Source: Streptomyces parvulus (GTDB lineage: Bacteria > Actinomycetota > Actinomycetes > Streptomycetales > Streptomycetaceae). Taken from it: a DNA stretch of 64,000 nucleotides. The DNA is taken from NCBI RefSeq assembly GCF_014648855.1, contig NZ_BMRX01000007.1, positions 248,001-312,000 of the forward strand, given 5' to 3'. Shown here piece after piece: positions 30,461 to 38,166 of this stretch. The notes beneath the pieces were generated by a model that worked only from the letters and a program-made list of their open reading frames with translations, was not told the origin of the DNA and searched no databases. The position numbers were made by a program, and so were the translations under genes. Numbering within the stretch: position 1 is the first letter of the stretch; every line of letters starts with the position of its first letter.

Positions 30461-30937
30461 ATGCCGGCCCCCATCTGGTTCGCCCCGTGGAAGCCCGGAC
30501 CGGTCGCGTCCACCGGAGCCGACCAGGGGGCGCGCGGTACGGAGGGTGCGGGAGGCACGGCAGGCGCGGGAGGCGCGGCCGTCGTGAGCGTCACCGGCTT
30601 CGCCCCGCACCGCCCCTGGACCTCCGTGGGCGTCAATGTCTCCGGCGTCGCGCTGCGCCGCGGGTGGGGGGAGGTCGAGGGGGCGGTCGGGCTCTGGCTC
30701 TGGTCCGTGCCCGGCCTGCTGCGGCCGCGCTCGGGCTCGGTCTCGGTCTGGCGTGACGAGGAGGGCCTGCGGGGCTTCGTCGCCCGGCACGACCACGTGC
30801 GCATCATGCGCGCCTACCGGGACCGCGGAGCCCTGCACTCCACGACCTGGCACACCGAGCGGTTCGACCCGGACGCCACCCGGGAGGAGGCCCGCAGGGT
30901 CATCGAGGAGTGGTCCCGCGAACGGCCGGCCTCCTGA
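30461..30937 (+). CDS. Unrecognised protein, right-hand end of the TetR regulon
   Basis: 158 residues with GAGGAG before ATG 30461. After a low-complexity Gly/Ala stretch (about 20-40) there is a compact domain with Trp-rich segments (RRGWGEVEGAVGLWLWSVPG) and a C-terminal part (FVARHDHVRIMRAYRDRGAL, then STTWHTERFDPDATREEARR). The pattern of a dimeric alpha/beta-barrel monooxygenase-like or DUF3291-like protein comes to mind (His/Arg-rich active-site strand, then TWH), but I cannot assign a family. Its promoter holds the operator at 30424, which makes it the outermost gene likely controlled with the cluster. Confidence 0.6.
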   Translation: MPAPIWFAPWKPGPVASTGADQGARGTEGAGGTAGAGGAAVVSVTGFAPHRPWTSVGVNVSGVALRRGWGEVEGAVGLWLWSVPGLLRPRSGSVSVWRDEEGLRGFVARHDHVRIMRAYRDRGALHSTTWHTERFDPDATREEARRVIEEWSRERPAS

Positions 30938-31079
30938 CGGGGCGATGCCCCGGCACGCACTCATTTTGTCTAGACCTATTGCCCCATCCATGCCCCCCGG
31001 GCTACGTTTCCCGCTGCTCGGCGTCCTTCAAGTTTCCGTCAAGTCCCTTGATGGGCAAGGGTGGGAGGAGCAGTTCCAC

Positions 31080-32906
31080 ATGCAGGACCGGAGTCTTTCC
31101 AGGCGAACCGTTCTCGTCTCCGCGACCGCGGTCGCCGCCGGCGCGGCCGGCGTCTCGGCGGTGACGGCCGCCCCCGCGGCGGCACACCAGCGCGACCACC
31201 GCCTCAAGAAGATCATCGCCCGGATGAGCGTCGAGGCGAAGATCGGCCAGCTCTTCGTGCCGTACTTCTACGGGGCGTCCGCCACCTCCCCCAGCCAGGT
31301 CGACCAGGACCGCAACCTCAAGGAACTCGGCGTCCGCACCGTCGCCGAGCTCATCGCCAAGTACCAGGTCGGCGGCGTCATCTACTTCTCCGGCTGGACG
31401 AACAACCTCCACGACCCCCACCAGATCGCGGACCTCTCCAACGGTGTGCAGCGGGCCTCGCTCGCGCTGCCCGTCCCCGTCCCCTCCCTGATCTCCATCG
31501 ACCAGGAACACGGCGTCAACGTCCGCATCGGCAGCGGGGCCACCCAGCTGCCGGGTGCGATGGCGCTCGGCGCCGGCCGCTCGCTCTCCGACGCGCGCAC
31601 CGCCGGGTGGATATCGGGCACCGAACTCGCCGCCCTCGGCATCCACCAGAACTTCGCCCCCGTGGCCGACGTCAACGTCAACCCGGCCAACCCCATCATC
31701 AACGTCCGCTCCTTCGGCGCCGACGCCCGCGAGGTCGGCCGCATGGTGGGCGCGCAGGTGACGGGCTATCAGCAGGCCGGCGTCGTGGCCTGCGCCAAGC
31801 ACTTCCCGGGCCACGGGGACACCGGGGAGGACAGTCACACCGGGCTGCCGGTGATCACCCACACCCGGGAGGAGTGGGAGCGCATCGACGCCCCGCCCTT
31901 CCGGGCCGCGATCGCCGCCGGCGTCGACTCGATCATGACCGCGCACCTCCAGGTCCCCGCGCTCGACCCCAGCAACGAACCCGCCACCCTGTCGCCGACG
32001 ATCCTCCAGGACGTGCTGCGCGGCGAACTCGGCTTCGACGGAGTGATCGTCACCGACGCCCTCAACATGCAGGGCGTGCGCACCAAGTACGGCGACGACC
32101 GCGTGCCCGTCCTCGCCCTCAAGGCCGGGGCCGACCAGCTGCTCTTCCCCCCGAGCATCGACGTCGCCTACAACGGCGTCCTGGCCGCCGTCCGCACCGG
32201 AGAGATCACCGAGGACCGCCTCGACGCGTCGGTCCTGCGCATTCTGCGGGTCAAGGAGAAGGCGGGCCTGCTCAGCGGCACCCCCTTCGTCTCCCGCCGG
32301 GACGTCGACCGGGTCGTCGGCTCCCGCCGGCACCGGCTCACCGCCGCCCGGATCGCCGAGCGCACCACCACCCTGCTCGTCAACGAGGACGGCGCGCTCC
32401 CGCTGCGCCGCGGCCGGGGCAAGCTCCTCGTGGTCGGCGCCAGCCCGGCCTTCCCGACCGACGACACCCGCACCACGGTGCCCGAACTGGCCAAGGCCTT
32501 CGACGAACTGGGCTACCGCACCACCCACCTCGCCACCGGCCGGACGCCCGACGCGGCGAAGATCGACGAGGCCGTGGCCGCCGCGCGGGGGCGGGACGCC
32601 GTGGTGGTGACCACCGACAACGTCGGTGCCACCAGCACCCAGCGCACCCTGGTGTCCCGACTGCTCGCGACCGGCGTCCCCGTCGTCCACCTCGCGGTGC
32701 GCAACCCCTACGACATCGCCCACCTCGGCGACGTCCCGGCCTCGCTGGCCTCCTACTGCTGGACCGAGGTCGAACTGCGCGCCGCGGCCCGGGTGATCGC
32801 CGGCCGGGTCGGCCCGCGAGGCAGGCTGCCCGTCCCCGTCCAGCGGGCCGACGACCCGTCCAGGGTCCTCTTCCGCACCGGGCACGGCCTGTCCTACGAC
32901 GACTGA
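31080..32906 (+). CDS. Secreted glycoside hydrolase family 3 beta-N-acetylhexosaminidase-like protein
   Basis: 608 residues, GGGAGGAG upstream of ATG 31080. The N-terminus is a Tat signal (RSLSRRTVLVSATAVAAGAA, with cleavage likely after APAAAH region). The GH3 TIM barrel shows SLISIDQEHG, PVADVNVNPANPIINVRSFG, CAKHFPGHGDTGEDSHTGLP (the NagZ-type K-H-F-P-G-H-G-x(4)-D-S-H signature) and the nucleophile Asp in FDGVIVTDALNMQGV, followed by a C-terminal alpha/beta sandwich domain. It probably removes N-acetylglucosamine from cell-wall or chitin fragments outside the cytoplasm. No operator of the cluster type lies in front of it, and it is treated as outside the cluster. Confidence 0.88.
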   Translation: MQDRSLSRRTVLVSATAVAAGAAGVSAVTAAPAAAHQRDHRLKKIIARMSVEAKIGQLFVPYFYGASATSPSQVDQDRNLKELGVRTVAELIAKYQVGGVIYFSGWTNNLHDPHQIADLSNGVQRASLALPVPVPSLISIDQEHGVNVRIGSGATQLPGAMALGAGRSLSDARTAGWISGTELAALGIHQNFAPVADVNVNPANPIINVRSFGADAREVGRMVGAQVTGYQQAGVVACAKHFPGHGDTGEDSHTGLPVITHTREEWERIDAPPFRAAIAAGVDSIMTAHLQVPALDPSNEPATLSPTILQDVLRGELGFDGVIVTDALNMQGVRTKYGDDRVPVLALKAGADQLLFPPSIDVAYNGVLAAVRTGEITEDRLDASVLRILRVKEKAGLLSGTPFVSRRDVDRVVGSRRHRLTAARIAERTTTLLVNEDGALPLRRGRGKLLVVGASPAFPTDDTRTTVPELAKAFDELGYRTTHLATGRTPDAAKIDEAVAAARGRDAVVVTTDNVGATSTQRTLVSRLLATGVPVVHLAVRNPYDIAHLGDVPASLASYCWTEVELRAAARVIAGRVGPRGRLPVPVQRADDPSRVLFRTGHGLSYDD

Positions 32907-32925
32907 GTCCGCCGGTCCGACGGGG

Positions 32926-32971
32926 CGAGCGGCGTCCGGTGCTCCCCGGCTGGGGGGCCGGGCGCCGCTCG
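32926..32971. terminator. Terminator hairpin after the GH3 gene
   Basis: CGAGCGGCG (32926-32934) pairs with CGCCGCTCG (32963-32971), and the intervening GC-rich bases can extend the structure. It lies between two convergent genes. Confidence 0.7.
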
Positions 32972-32995
32972 GTGGCGTCGTCCTGTGGGGAAGGC

Positions 32996-33652
32996 TCAGC
33001 CCGCGGCGCCGTCGAGGAGGCGGTGGTAGCGCAGCCGCAGGGCCCGCTCCGTGCTGGCCGCCACCGTGACCAGGCCGACCGCGGTGTTGGCCCAGGCGGG
33101 CAGGTCGACGGGCGCGGTGAAGGTCCCGCCGACGTGCCGGGCGATCTCCTGCGGCCGGGTGACCTGTTCGGCGAGCTGCGTGACGACGAGGAACAGCCCC
33201 GCCACGAGCACCGCCGCCGAGAGGACGCCCACGACGCGGCCGGCCACCGGGTGTTCGCGGTCGAAGTGGGCGCGGCGCCCCTCGGCCGAGTCCCGGTCGG
33301 GGACGAGCTGGTACTCGGCTCCCGCGTCGGTGACGTAGTGGCAGCGCTTGAGTCCGAACTCGCTCCTGCGCACCTCCACGACACCGCCCGGGACGGGGAA
33401 GGCCGCGGGGAGCCGCGACGCTGCGTGCTGCCTGCCGTCGAGGTACAGGTGGGCCCAGACCCTGCCGGAGTCGTCGCTCCTGCCGTGCCTGACGTCGACG
33501 GCGTAGACGCTCGAGCCGCCGTCGCCGTTCGGCAGCCGGAGGTAGAACAGGGCCCGGAACGGCAGCTGCCACCACCGGAAGCGCTTCAGCTCCCGTCCGT
33601 CCCCGGGCTCGACCCGCCGCACGGCCCGCCGACGGCGCGCGTCCTCGAACAT
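32996..33652 (-). CDS. Hypothetical membrane protein
   Basis: 218 residues from ATG 33652. The N-terminal two thirds is soluble and beta-rich (RWWQLPFRALFYLRLPNGDG, VYAVDVRHG, VWAHLYLDGRQ, LKRCHYVTDAGAEYQLVPD), followed by one clear membrane helix (VVGVLSAAVLVAGLFLVVTQ) and a second weaker hydrophobic stretch near ANTAVGLVTVAA. The layout suggests a cytoplasmic sensing or binding domain tethered to the membrane. I do not recognise a family. Confidence 0.7.
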   Translation of the reverse strand: MFEDARRRRAVRRVEPGDGRELKRFRWWQLPFRALFYLRLPNGDGGSSVYAVDVRHGRSDDSGRVWAHLYLDGRQHAASRLPAAFPVPGGVVEVRRSEFGLKRCHYVTDAGAEYQLVPDRDSAEGRRAHFDREHPVAGRVVGVLSAAVLVAGLFLVVTQLAEQVTRPQEIARHVGGTFTAPVDLPAWANTAVGLVTVAASTERALRLRYHRLLDGAAG

Positions 33653-33858
33653 GCCTCCCACTCCTTCTGCCTCCCGGCCGCTCCGCCTTCTCGGTCGTCC
33701 GGTACGTGAAGCAGTCTGTTCGCGCGCACCGCGCCGCACATCGGCCCGGCGGACCGGCTCGCACTGGACCGTGGGAGAGGCCGGGATTCGACTTTGGTCT
33801 AAGGCTCCTCGGTCCTTCGGCCGACCCGCCGGCCGTGCGGGCTCGCGATAATGAGCAG

Positions 33859-35043
33859 GTGAACACGGACATCGCGCCACGGCTCGGGTGGTGGCAGCAG
33901 ACCTGGCGGCTCGCGGGCGCCGCGGCCATCGGCCTGGTGCTCTGGATGGCGACCGGCGTGGCGGTGTCGAACGGGCCGGCGGGCGAGCCGAGCCCCTGGT
34001 TCTTCATCGGCGATCCGCTGGTGGCCGCGGGGTGCCTGACAGCGCTGGTATGGCGACGCCGGTTCCCGCTCCCCGTCGCGCTGGGCGTCACGATCGTCGC
34101 GACCGTGTCGGTCCTGTCGACCGGGGCATCGCTGCTGGCCCTGGCGTCGGTGGCCACCCGCCGCCGTCCGGTGGAGATCGGGATCGTCGTGGTGGGCCAC
34201 GTCGCCGCCTCGCAGTTCGGCGTGGAGCTCTACCCGGTCGACAATCCTCCCGGCGCCTTCTGGTACCAGCTCGCAACGCCGTTCCTGACCGCGGGCATCG
34301 CCGTGGCCATGGGCATGGCCGTGGGGGCGCGGCGCATGGAGGTGCGGTCGCTGCGGGAGCGGGCGGAGAGCGCGGAGCGGGAGCAGTCCGCGCGGGCCGC
34401 GCAGGCACGGGCGCTGGAACGCAACCGCATCGCCCGCGAGATGCACGACGTCCTCGCGCACCGGATCTCCCTGGTCGCCATGCAGGCCGGAGTGCTGGAC
34501 CACCGCCGGGACCTCAAGGCGGAGGAGAACCGCGTCCTGGTCCGCGGCATCGCGGAGGGCTCCCACCTCGCCCTGGAGGAGCTGCGGGACGTCCTCGGCG
34601 TGCTCCGGGCCGACCCCGGTCTCCCCGAACCGCCGCAGCCCTCCCTGGAAGGGGTGCCCGAACTGGTGGCCGACGCCCGCGCCTCCGGGCTGGACGTGTC
34701 GCTCACCAGCACCGTCACGGGAACGCCGCCGGACGTGGTCGGCCGCACCTGCTACCGGGTCGTCCAGGAGGGGCTGACCAACGCCGCCAAGCACGCCCCG
34801 GACGCCCGCATCCGCGTCGGCCTCGAAGGGGCGGCGGGCGGCGGGCTCCAGGTGAGCATCCGCAACTCCCCGTCGGCCGCGCGGGCCGCGAAGCCGCCGT
34901 CGTCGGGGTTCGGTCTGCTCGGTCTCGGCGAGCGGGTCGACCTCGCCGGCGGGGAACTGTGCCACCACCGCACACCGGACGGCGGCTATCTCCTCACCGC
35001 ACGACTACCCTGGCCGAACCCCACGCACGAAAAGAGAACATGA
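33859..35043 (+). CDS. Sensor histidine kinase (NarL/DesK-type, HisKA_3)
   Basis: 394 residues from GTG 33859. Four to five N-terminal membrane segments (for example LAGAAAIGLVLWMATGVAV, LPVALGVTIVATVSVLS) are followed by a short coiled segment and the phosphoacceptor helix RNRIAREMHDVLAHRISLVA (His in EMHDVLAH). The ATPase domain has YRVVQEGLTNAAKHAP (N box) and a G box SGFGLLGLGERVDLAGG. The response-regulator gene starts directly at the base after its stop. It belongs to a two-component system of unknown signal. Confidence 0.88.
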   Translation: MNTDIAPRLGWWQQTWRLAGAAAIGLVLWMATGVAVSNGPAGEPSPWFFIGDPLVAAGCLTALVWRRRFPLPVALGVTIVATVSVLSTGASLLALASVATRRRPVEIGIVVVGHVAASQFGVELYPVDNPPGAFWYQLATPFLTAGIAVAMGMAVGARRMEVRSLRERAESAEREQSARAAQARALERNRIAREMHDVLAHRISLVAMQAGVLDHRRDLKAEENRVLVRGIAEGSHLALEELRDVLGVLRADPGLPEPPQPSLEGVPELVADARASGLDVSLTSTVTGTPPDVVGRTCYRVVQEGLTNAAKHAPDARIRVGLEGAAGGGLQVSIRNSPSAARAAKPPSSGFGLLGLGERVDLAGGELCHHRTPDGGYLLTARLPWPNPTHEKRT

Positions 35044-35721
35044 GTGGACAGCGAGCGGGAGCCGGTGCGTGTCGTCATCGTCGACGACGAGCAACTGGTG
35101 CGCATGGCGCTGCGGCTGGTCATCGACGGCGAACCGGACCTGTCCGTCGTCGCCGAGGCGGCCGACGGGGACGCCGCGATCTCGGTGGTGGACGAGCACC
35201 GTCCCGACGTGGTGCTGATGGACGTGCGGATGCCGGGCCGCGACGGGCTCAGCGCGACCCGTGAGCTGCTGAGCAGGCCGTCACCGCCGCGGGTGCTGAT
35301 CCTCACCACGTTCGACTCCGACGACCTCGTGCTGGGCGCCCTGCGCACCGGAGCGCTCGGGTTCGTCCTCAAGGACACCCAGCCCCCGCAACTCCTGGAG
35401 GCGGTACGGTCCGTGGCGGACGGCAACCCGGTCCTGTCGCCGGCGGCCACCGCCCGGGTGATCGCCGCGGCCACCGGTCCGCGGTCCTCGCACGCCCGCG
35501 ACTCCTCGCGCGACGCCGCCCGCAAGCAGCTGGCCGCGCTGACCGAACGGGAACTCGACACGGCCCGCGCCATCGCGGACGGGCTGGGCAACCCGGAGAT
35601 CGCCCGGCGGTTGGGCATCGGCGTGGCGACCGTGAAGGCGCACACGGGCAGCCTGTTCGCCAAGCTGGCGGTCGAGAACCGGGTGCAGATCGCCCTCCTG
35701 GTGCGGGACGCCGAGGTGTGA
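35044..35721 (+). CDS. LuxR/NarL-family response regulator
   Basis: 225 residues from GTG 35044, directly abutting the kinase stop. The receiver has VVIVDDEQLVRMALR, the phosphoacceptor Asp in PDVVLMDVRMPGRDG, the Thr in LILTTFDSDD and the Lys in FVLKDTQPPQ. The output domain is a C-terminal helix-turn-helix: LTERELDTARAIADGLGNPE then IARRLGIGVATVKAHTGSLF. It is the partner of the preceding kinase. Confidence 0.9.
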   Translation: MDSEREPVRVVIVDDEQLVRMALRLVIDGEPDLSVVAEAADGDAAISVVDEHRPDVVLMDVRMPGRDGLSATRELLSRPSPPRVLILTTFDSDDLVLGALRTGALGFVLKDTQPPQLLEAVRSVADGNPVLSPAATARVIAAATGPRSSHARDSSRDAARKQLAALTERELDTARAIADGLGNPEIARRLGIGVATVKAHTGSLFAKLAVENRVQIALLVRDAEV

Positions 35722-35736
35722 GCCCCCGCGGCCGCG

Positions 35737-38166
35737 TCAGAGGTCGTCGGACGCGCCGAGGCCGGTGAGGGCGCCCACGGGGTCGAGGTCGGGGGTGCCG
35801 CGCGGCCACCAGTCCTCCCGGCCGGGCTCCGACTCGTAGGCGTACCAGAGCCCGGTGCGGCCGAGGCGGAGCTGGACGTGGCCGCGGGGGTGGGTGAGGC
35901 GGTTGCGCCAGGGCCGGAACGCGGGCAGGTCCGCGGCGAGCAGCAGCGGCCGGGCGCGGTCGAAGCGACCGGCCGGCGGATCCCACGCCGCCTCCAGTAC
36001 GTCCAGTGCCTCGGGGCCGCCCTGCCGCCAGGCCGCCACGGCGCGGGCCAGGTCGGCCTGGTCACGGCCGGCCGCGCGGGCCAGTGAGGCGTAGAGCGCC
36101 CGGGTGCCCGCGGTGAGACCGGAGCCGGGGCGGGCCGCGGCGAGCCGGGCGGCGTCCTGCCACAGCGTGAGACCGCCCACCGGGTCCCGGCCGGTGCTGA
36201 GCAGGGCGTGGGCGCGGGCGGCGGCGTCGGTGGCCAGCTGATCGAGCGCGAAGGGGTCGGGGCCGCCCGGCGCCGCCGGGTAGGCCGGGGGCTGCTCCGG
36301 ATGCGGGGGGGGGGACAGGGGGGCCGGGAGGGGCGGGAGAGGCCGCCCGTCGAGTACGGCGCTTGCCCGCACGCCGGGCAGCGGAGCGGGACCGCGGTCC
36401 TGGGCGGCCCGTGCGGCACGGGTCGCGTTCAGCCGGGACAGGGCGTCGAGCAGCGCGCGTTCGCCCCGGCCGCGGAGCAGGAGCAGGACGAAGGGGTCGG
36501 CGTCGAGGAGCCGCGCCGTCTGGTAGCAGAGCGCTGCGGCGTGCTTGCAGGGGCGCCCCGAGTCGGGGCAGCTGCACCGGGGCGCGAGGTCGCCGGGGCC
36601 GGGGAGCAGCGGCACGCCGCAGTCGGCCAGGGTGTGCGGCAGCTCCCCGTCGAGGAGCGCGGCGATGTGCCCGGGCCGCTCGACGGCCGCGTCCAGGAAC
36701 CGCTGCCAGTCGTCGTCGCCCAGGGTGCGCAACCGCACCTGCACCCGGTACGGCCGCGGCCGGCTGCCCTGTACGTAGGCGAGGACCAGTCCGGGCGTCA
36801 CGGTGACGGCGTCGACGTGGCCCTGCTCGGCATAGCCGCGTCCCCGCGCGAGCCGGGCGGCGTCCAGGGCGCCCTCCTCCAGCGCGGTCACCCATGCGTT
36901 TCCCCACCAGGTGGCGGCGAGGCCTTCGTCCGCCGCGCGGGGCGGGAGCGCGGGGAACGTGCGCCGCAGGTCGCCGTCACGGTCCGGGGCGGCCATCGAG
37001 CGGGGGGTGGTGCGAGGGGTCGTGAAGGGGGCGGCCGGGGCGGGAGGGGTCGGGGCGGGGCGGGCCGGGGCCTGGTGGGAGGGGCGGCCGTCGGTGGGGG
37101 GTGGTGAGGTGTCGTGCGGTGGCGGGGCCTCGTGCGGGCGCGTCCGGTGCCGGGGTGGCTGCGGGTCTTGTGGTGACGTGGACGCGGGGCGGGGCTCCCC
37201 GACGGAAGTGGGGACCTCTGCGGGGCCGGGGACGGCAGAGGTGCGGGGCTCCCCGAGGGAAGGGGGCACCTCTGCGGGGCCGGGTACGGCAGAGGTGCGG
37301 GGCTCCCCGAGGGAAGGGGGCACCTCTGCCGGGCCGGGGGCGGCACCGGGTACGGGCGTCGCGTCGGCGGGCGTGCGCGGGGACCGGCCGGCCGACTCGT
37401 CGGGCGCCGAAGGGCACTCGGCGCCCTCCTGGGATACCGGACGCTGCTCCTCGCCGGCCGGGGTCTGCTCATCGGGGTCCGTCTCCGGCGGCAGCCGGAA
37501 GGCGTCCGCGGCGAAGTCCCGTACGGCACGGGCGCGTGCACGGGCGTCGGCGGCCCGCGGATCGCCGGTGGTGAGGGGCCTGGGGTTCCGGGGAGGCGAG
37601 GGGCGTCGCCCGGGGCCCGCCTTCCCGTCCGCCGCGTCCGCGCGGGCCTGCCGTCGAGCCGCGCGCAGGGCCTCCCGCGCCACGTCTCCCGGGCGGCCCT
37701 CGCCGACGGCCGGGGTTTCCGCGCCCTCCGGCTCTGCGTCGTGCGCCTCTGTGTCCTCCGTCTCTGCGGTCGGCTTCCCCTCGCCGTGGGTTGATGTCCC
37801 GTCAGGTCGGTCATCCGTGGCCGGGACGCGGTCGCCCTCGCGGTCCTCCTCGGGGCCGGACGCGGCGTGGGCGGCCGTCTCCTCGGGGGCACCGGCATCC
37901 GCGTCCGGCCTCGCGTGGCGCGTGTCGCGCAGCGCCGCACGAGCGAGGTCGGCGGGACGCGCGGGGCGCTTCTCGTCGAGGTCGTCGCCGGGGCCTTGGT
38001 CGCGCGACCGCGCGGTGTCGCGGGCCCGCGTGCCGGGCTCCGGCCCGGTGGCGACCCCGGAGCCGGTGTCCTCGGGGGTGTCCGTCGGAACGTCCGGGGT
38101 CGACTCGCCGCGCAGCCGGGCCTCGCGCAGGGCGCGGCGGGCCTCGTCGGCGGGGCGGGGGGTCAT
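35737..38166 (-). CDS. SWIM zinc-finger protein associated with an SNF2 helicase
   Basis: 809 residues; ATG 38166 overlaps the SNF2 stop (ATGA). The N-terminal half is a long, low-complexity Pro/Glu/Ala/Arg region with no folded signature, and contains a tandem 18-residue repeat encoded at 37194-37340. The SWIM zinc motif APRCSCPDSGRPCKHAAALCYQ (Cys-x-Cys...Cys-x-His) lies near residues 527-548, preceded by the characteristic WWGNAWVTALEE and YVQGSRPRPYRVQVRL segments. Such proteins are found next to SNF2-type helicases and are presumed DNA- or nucleoprotein-binding partners in repair or defence-like processes. The disordered head is unusually long. Confidence 0.85.
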   Translation of the reverse strand: MTPRPADEARRALREARLRGESTPDVPTDTPEDTGSGVATGPEPGTRARDTARSRDQGPGDDLDEKRPARPADLARAALRDTRHARPDADAGAPEETAAHAASGPEEDREGDRVPATDDRPDGTSTHGEGKPTAETEDTEAHDAEPEGAETPAVGEGRPGDVAREALRAARRQARADAADGKAGPGRRPSPPRNPRPLTTGDPRAADARARARAVRDFAADAFRLPPETDPDEQTPAGEEQRPVSQEGAECPSAPDESAGRSPRTPADATPVPGAAPGPAEVPPSLGEPRTSAVPGPAEVPPSLGEPRTSAVPGPAEVPTSVGEPRPASTSPQDPQPPRHRTRPHEAPPPHDTSPPPTDGRPSHQAPARPAPTPPAPAAPFTTPRTTPRSMAAPDRDGDLRRTFPALPPRAADEGLAATWWGNAWVTALEEGALDAARLARGRGYAEQGHVDAVTVTPGLVLAYVQGSRPRPYRVQVRLRTLGDDDWQRFLDAAVERPGHIAALLDGELPHTLADCGVPLLPGPGDLAPRCSCPDSGRPCKHAAALCYQTARLLDADPFVLLLLRGRGERALLDALSRLNATRAARAAQDRGPAPLPGVRASAVLDGRPLPPLPAPLSPPPHPEQPPAYPAAPGGPDPFALDQLATDAAARAHALLSTGRDPVGGLTLWQDAARLAAARPGSGLTAGTRALYASLARAAGRDQADLARAVAAWRQGGPEALDVLEAAWDPPAGRFDRARPLLLAADLPAFRPWRNRLTHPRGHVQLRLGRTGLWYAYESEPGREDWWPRGTPDLDPVGALTGLGASDDL
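37194..37340. repeat. Tandem 54-bp repeat within the SWIM protein gene
   Basis: Two nearly identical 54-bp units (starting at 37231 and 37285) and one degenerate unit to their left encode an 18-residue repeat of the type PGPAEVPPSLGEPRTSAV. Period 54 is a multiple of three, so copy-number change keeps frame. Confidence 0.85.

Noticed and set aside
2024..30937. Glycopeptide or other NRPS cluster, because Hpg genes are present
   Set aside because: No condensation, multi-domain adenylation-thiolation, or P450 cross-linking genes are present anywhere in the window.
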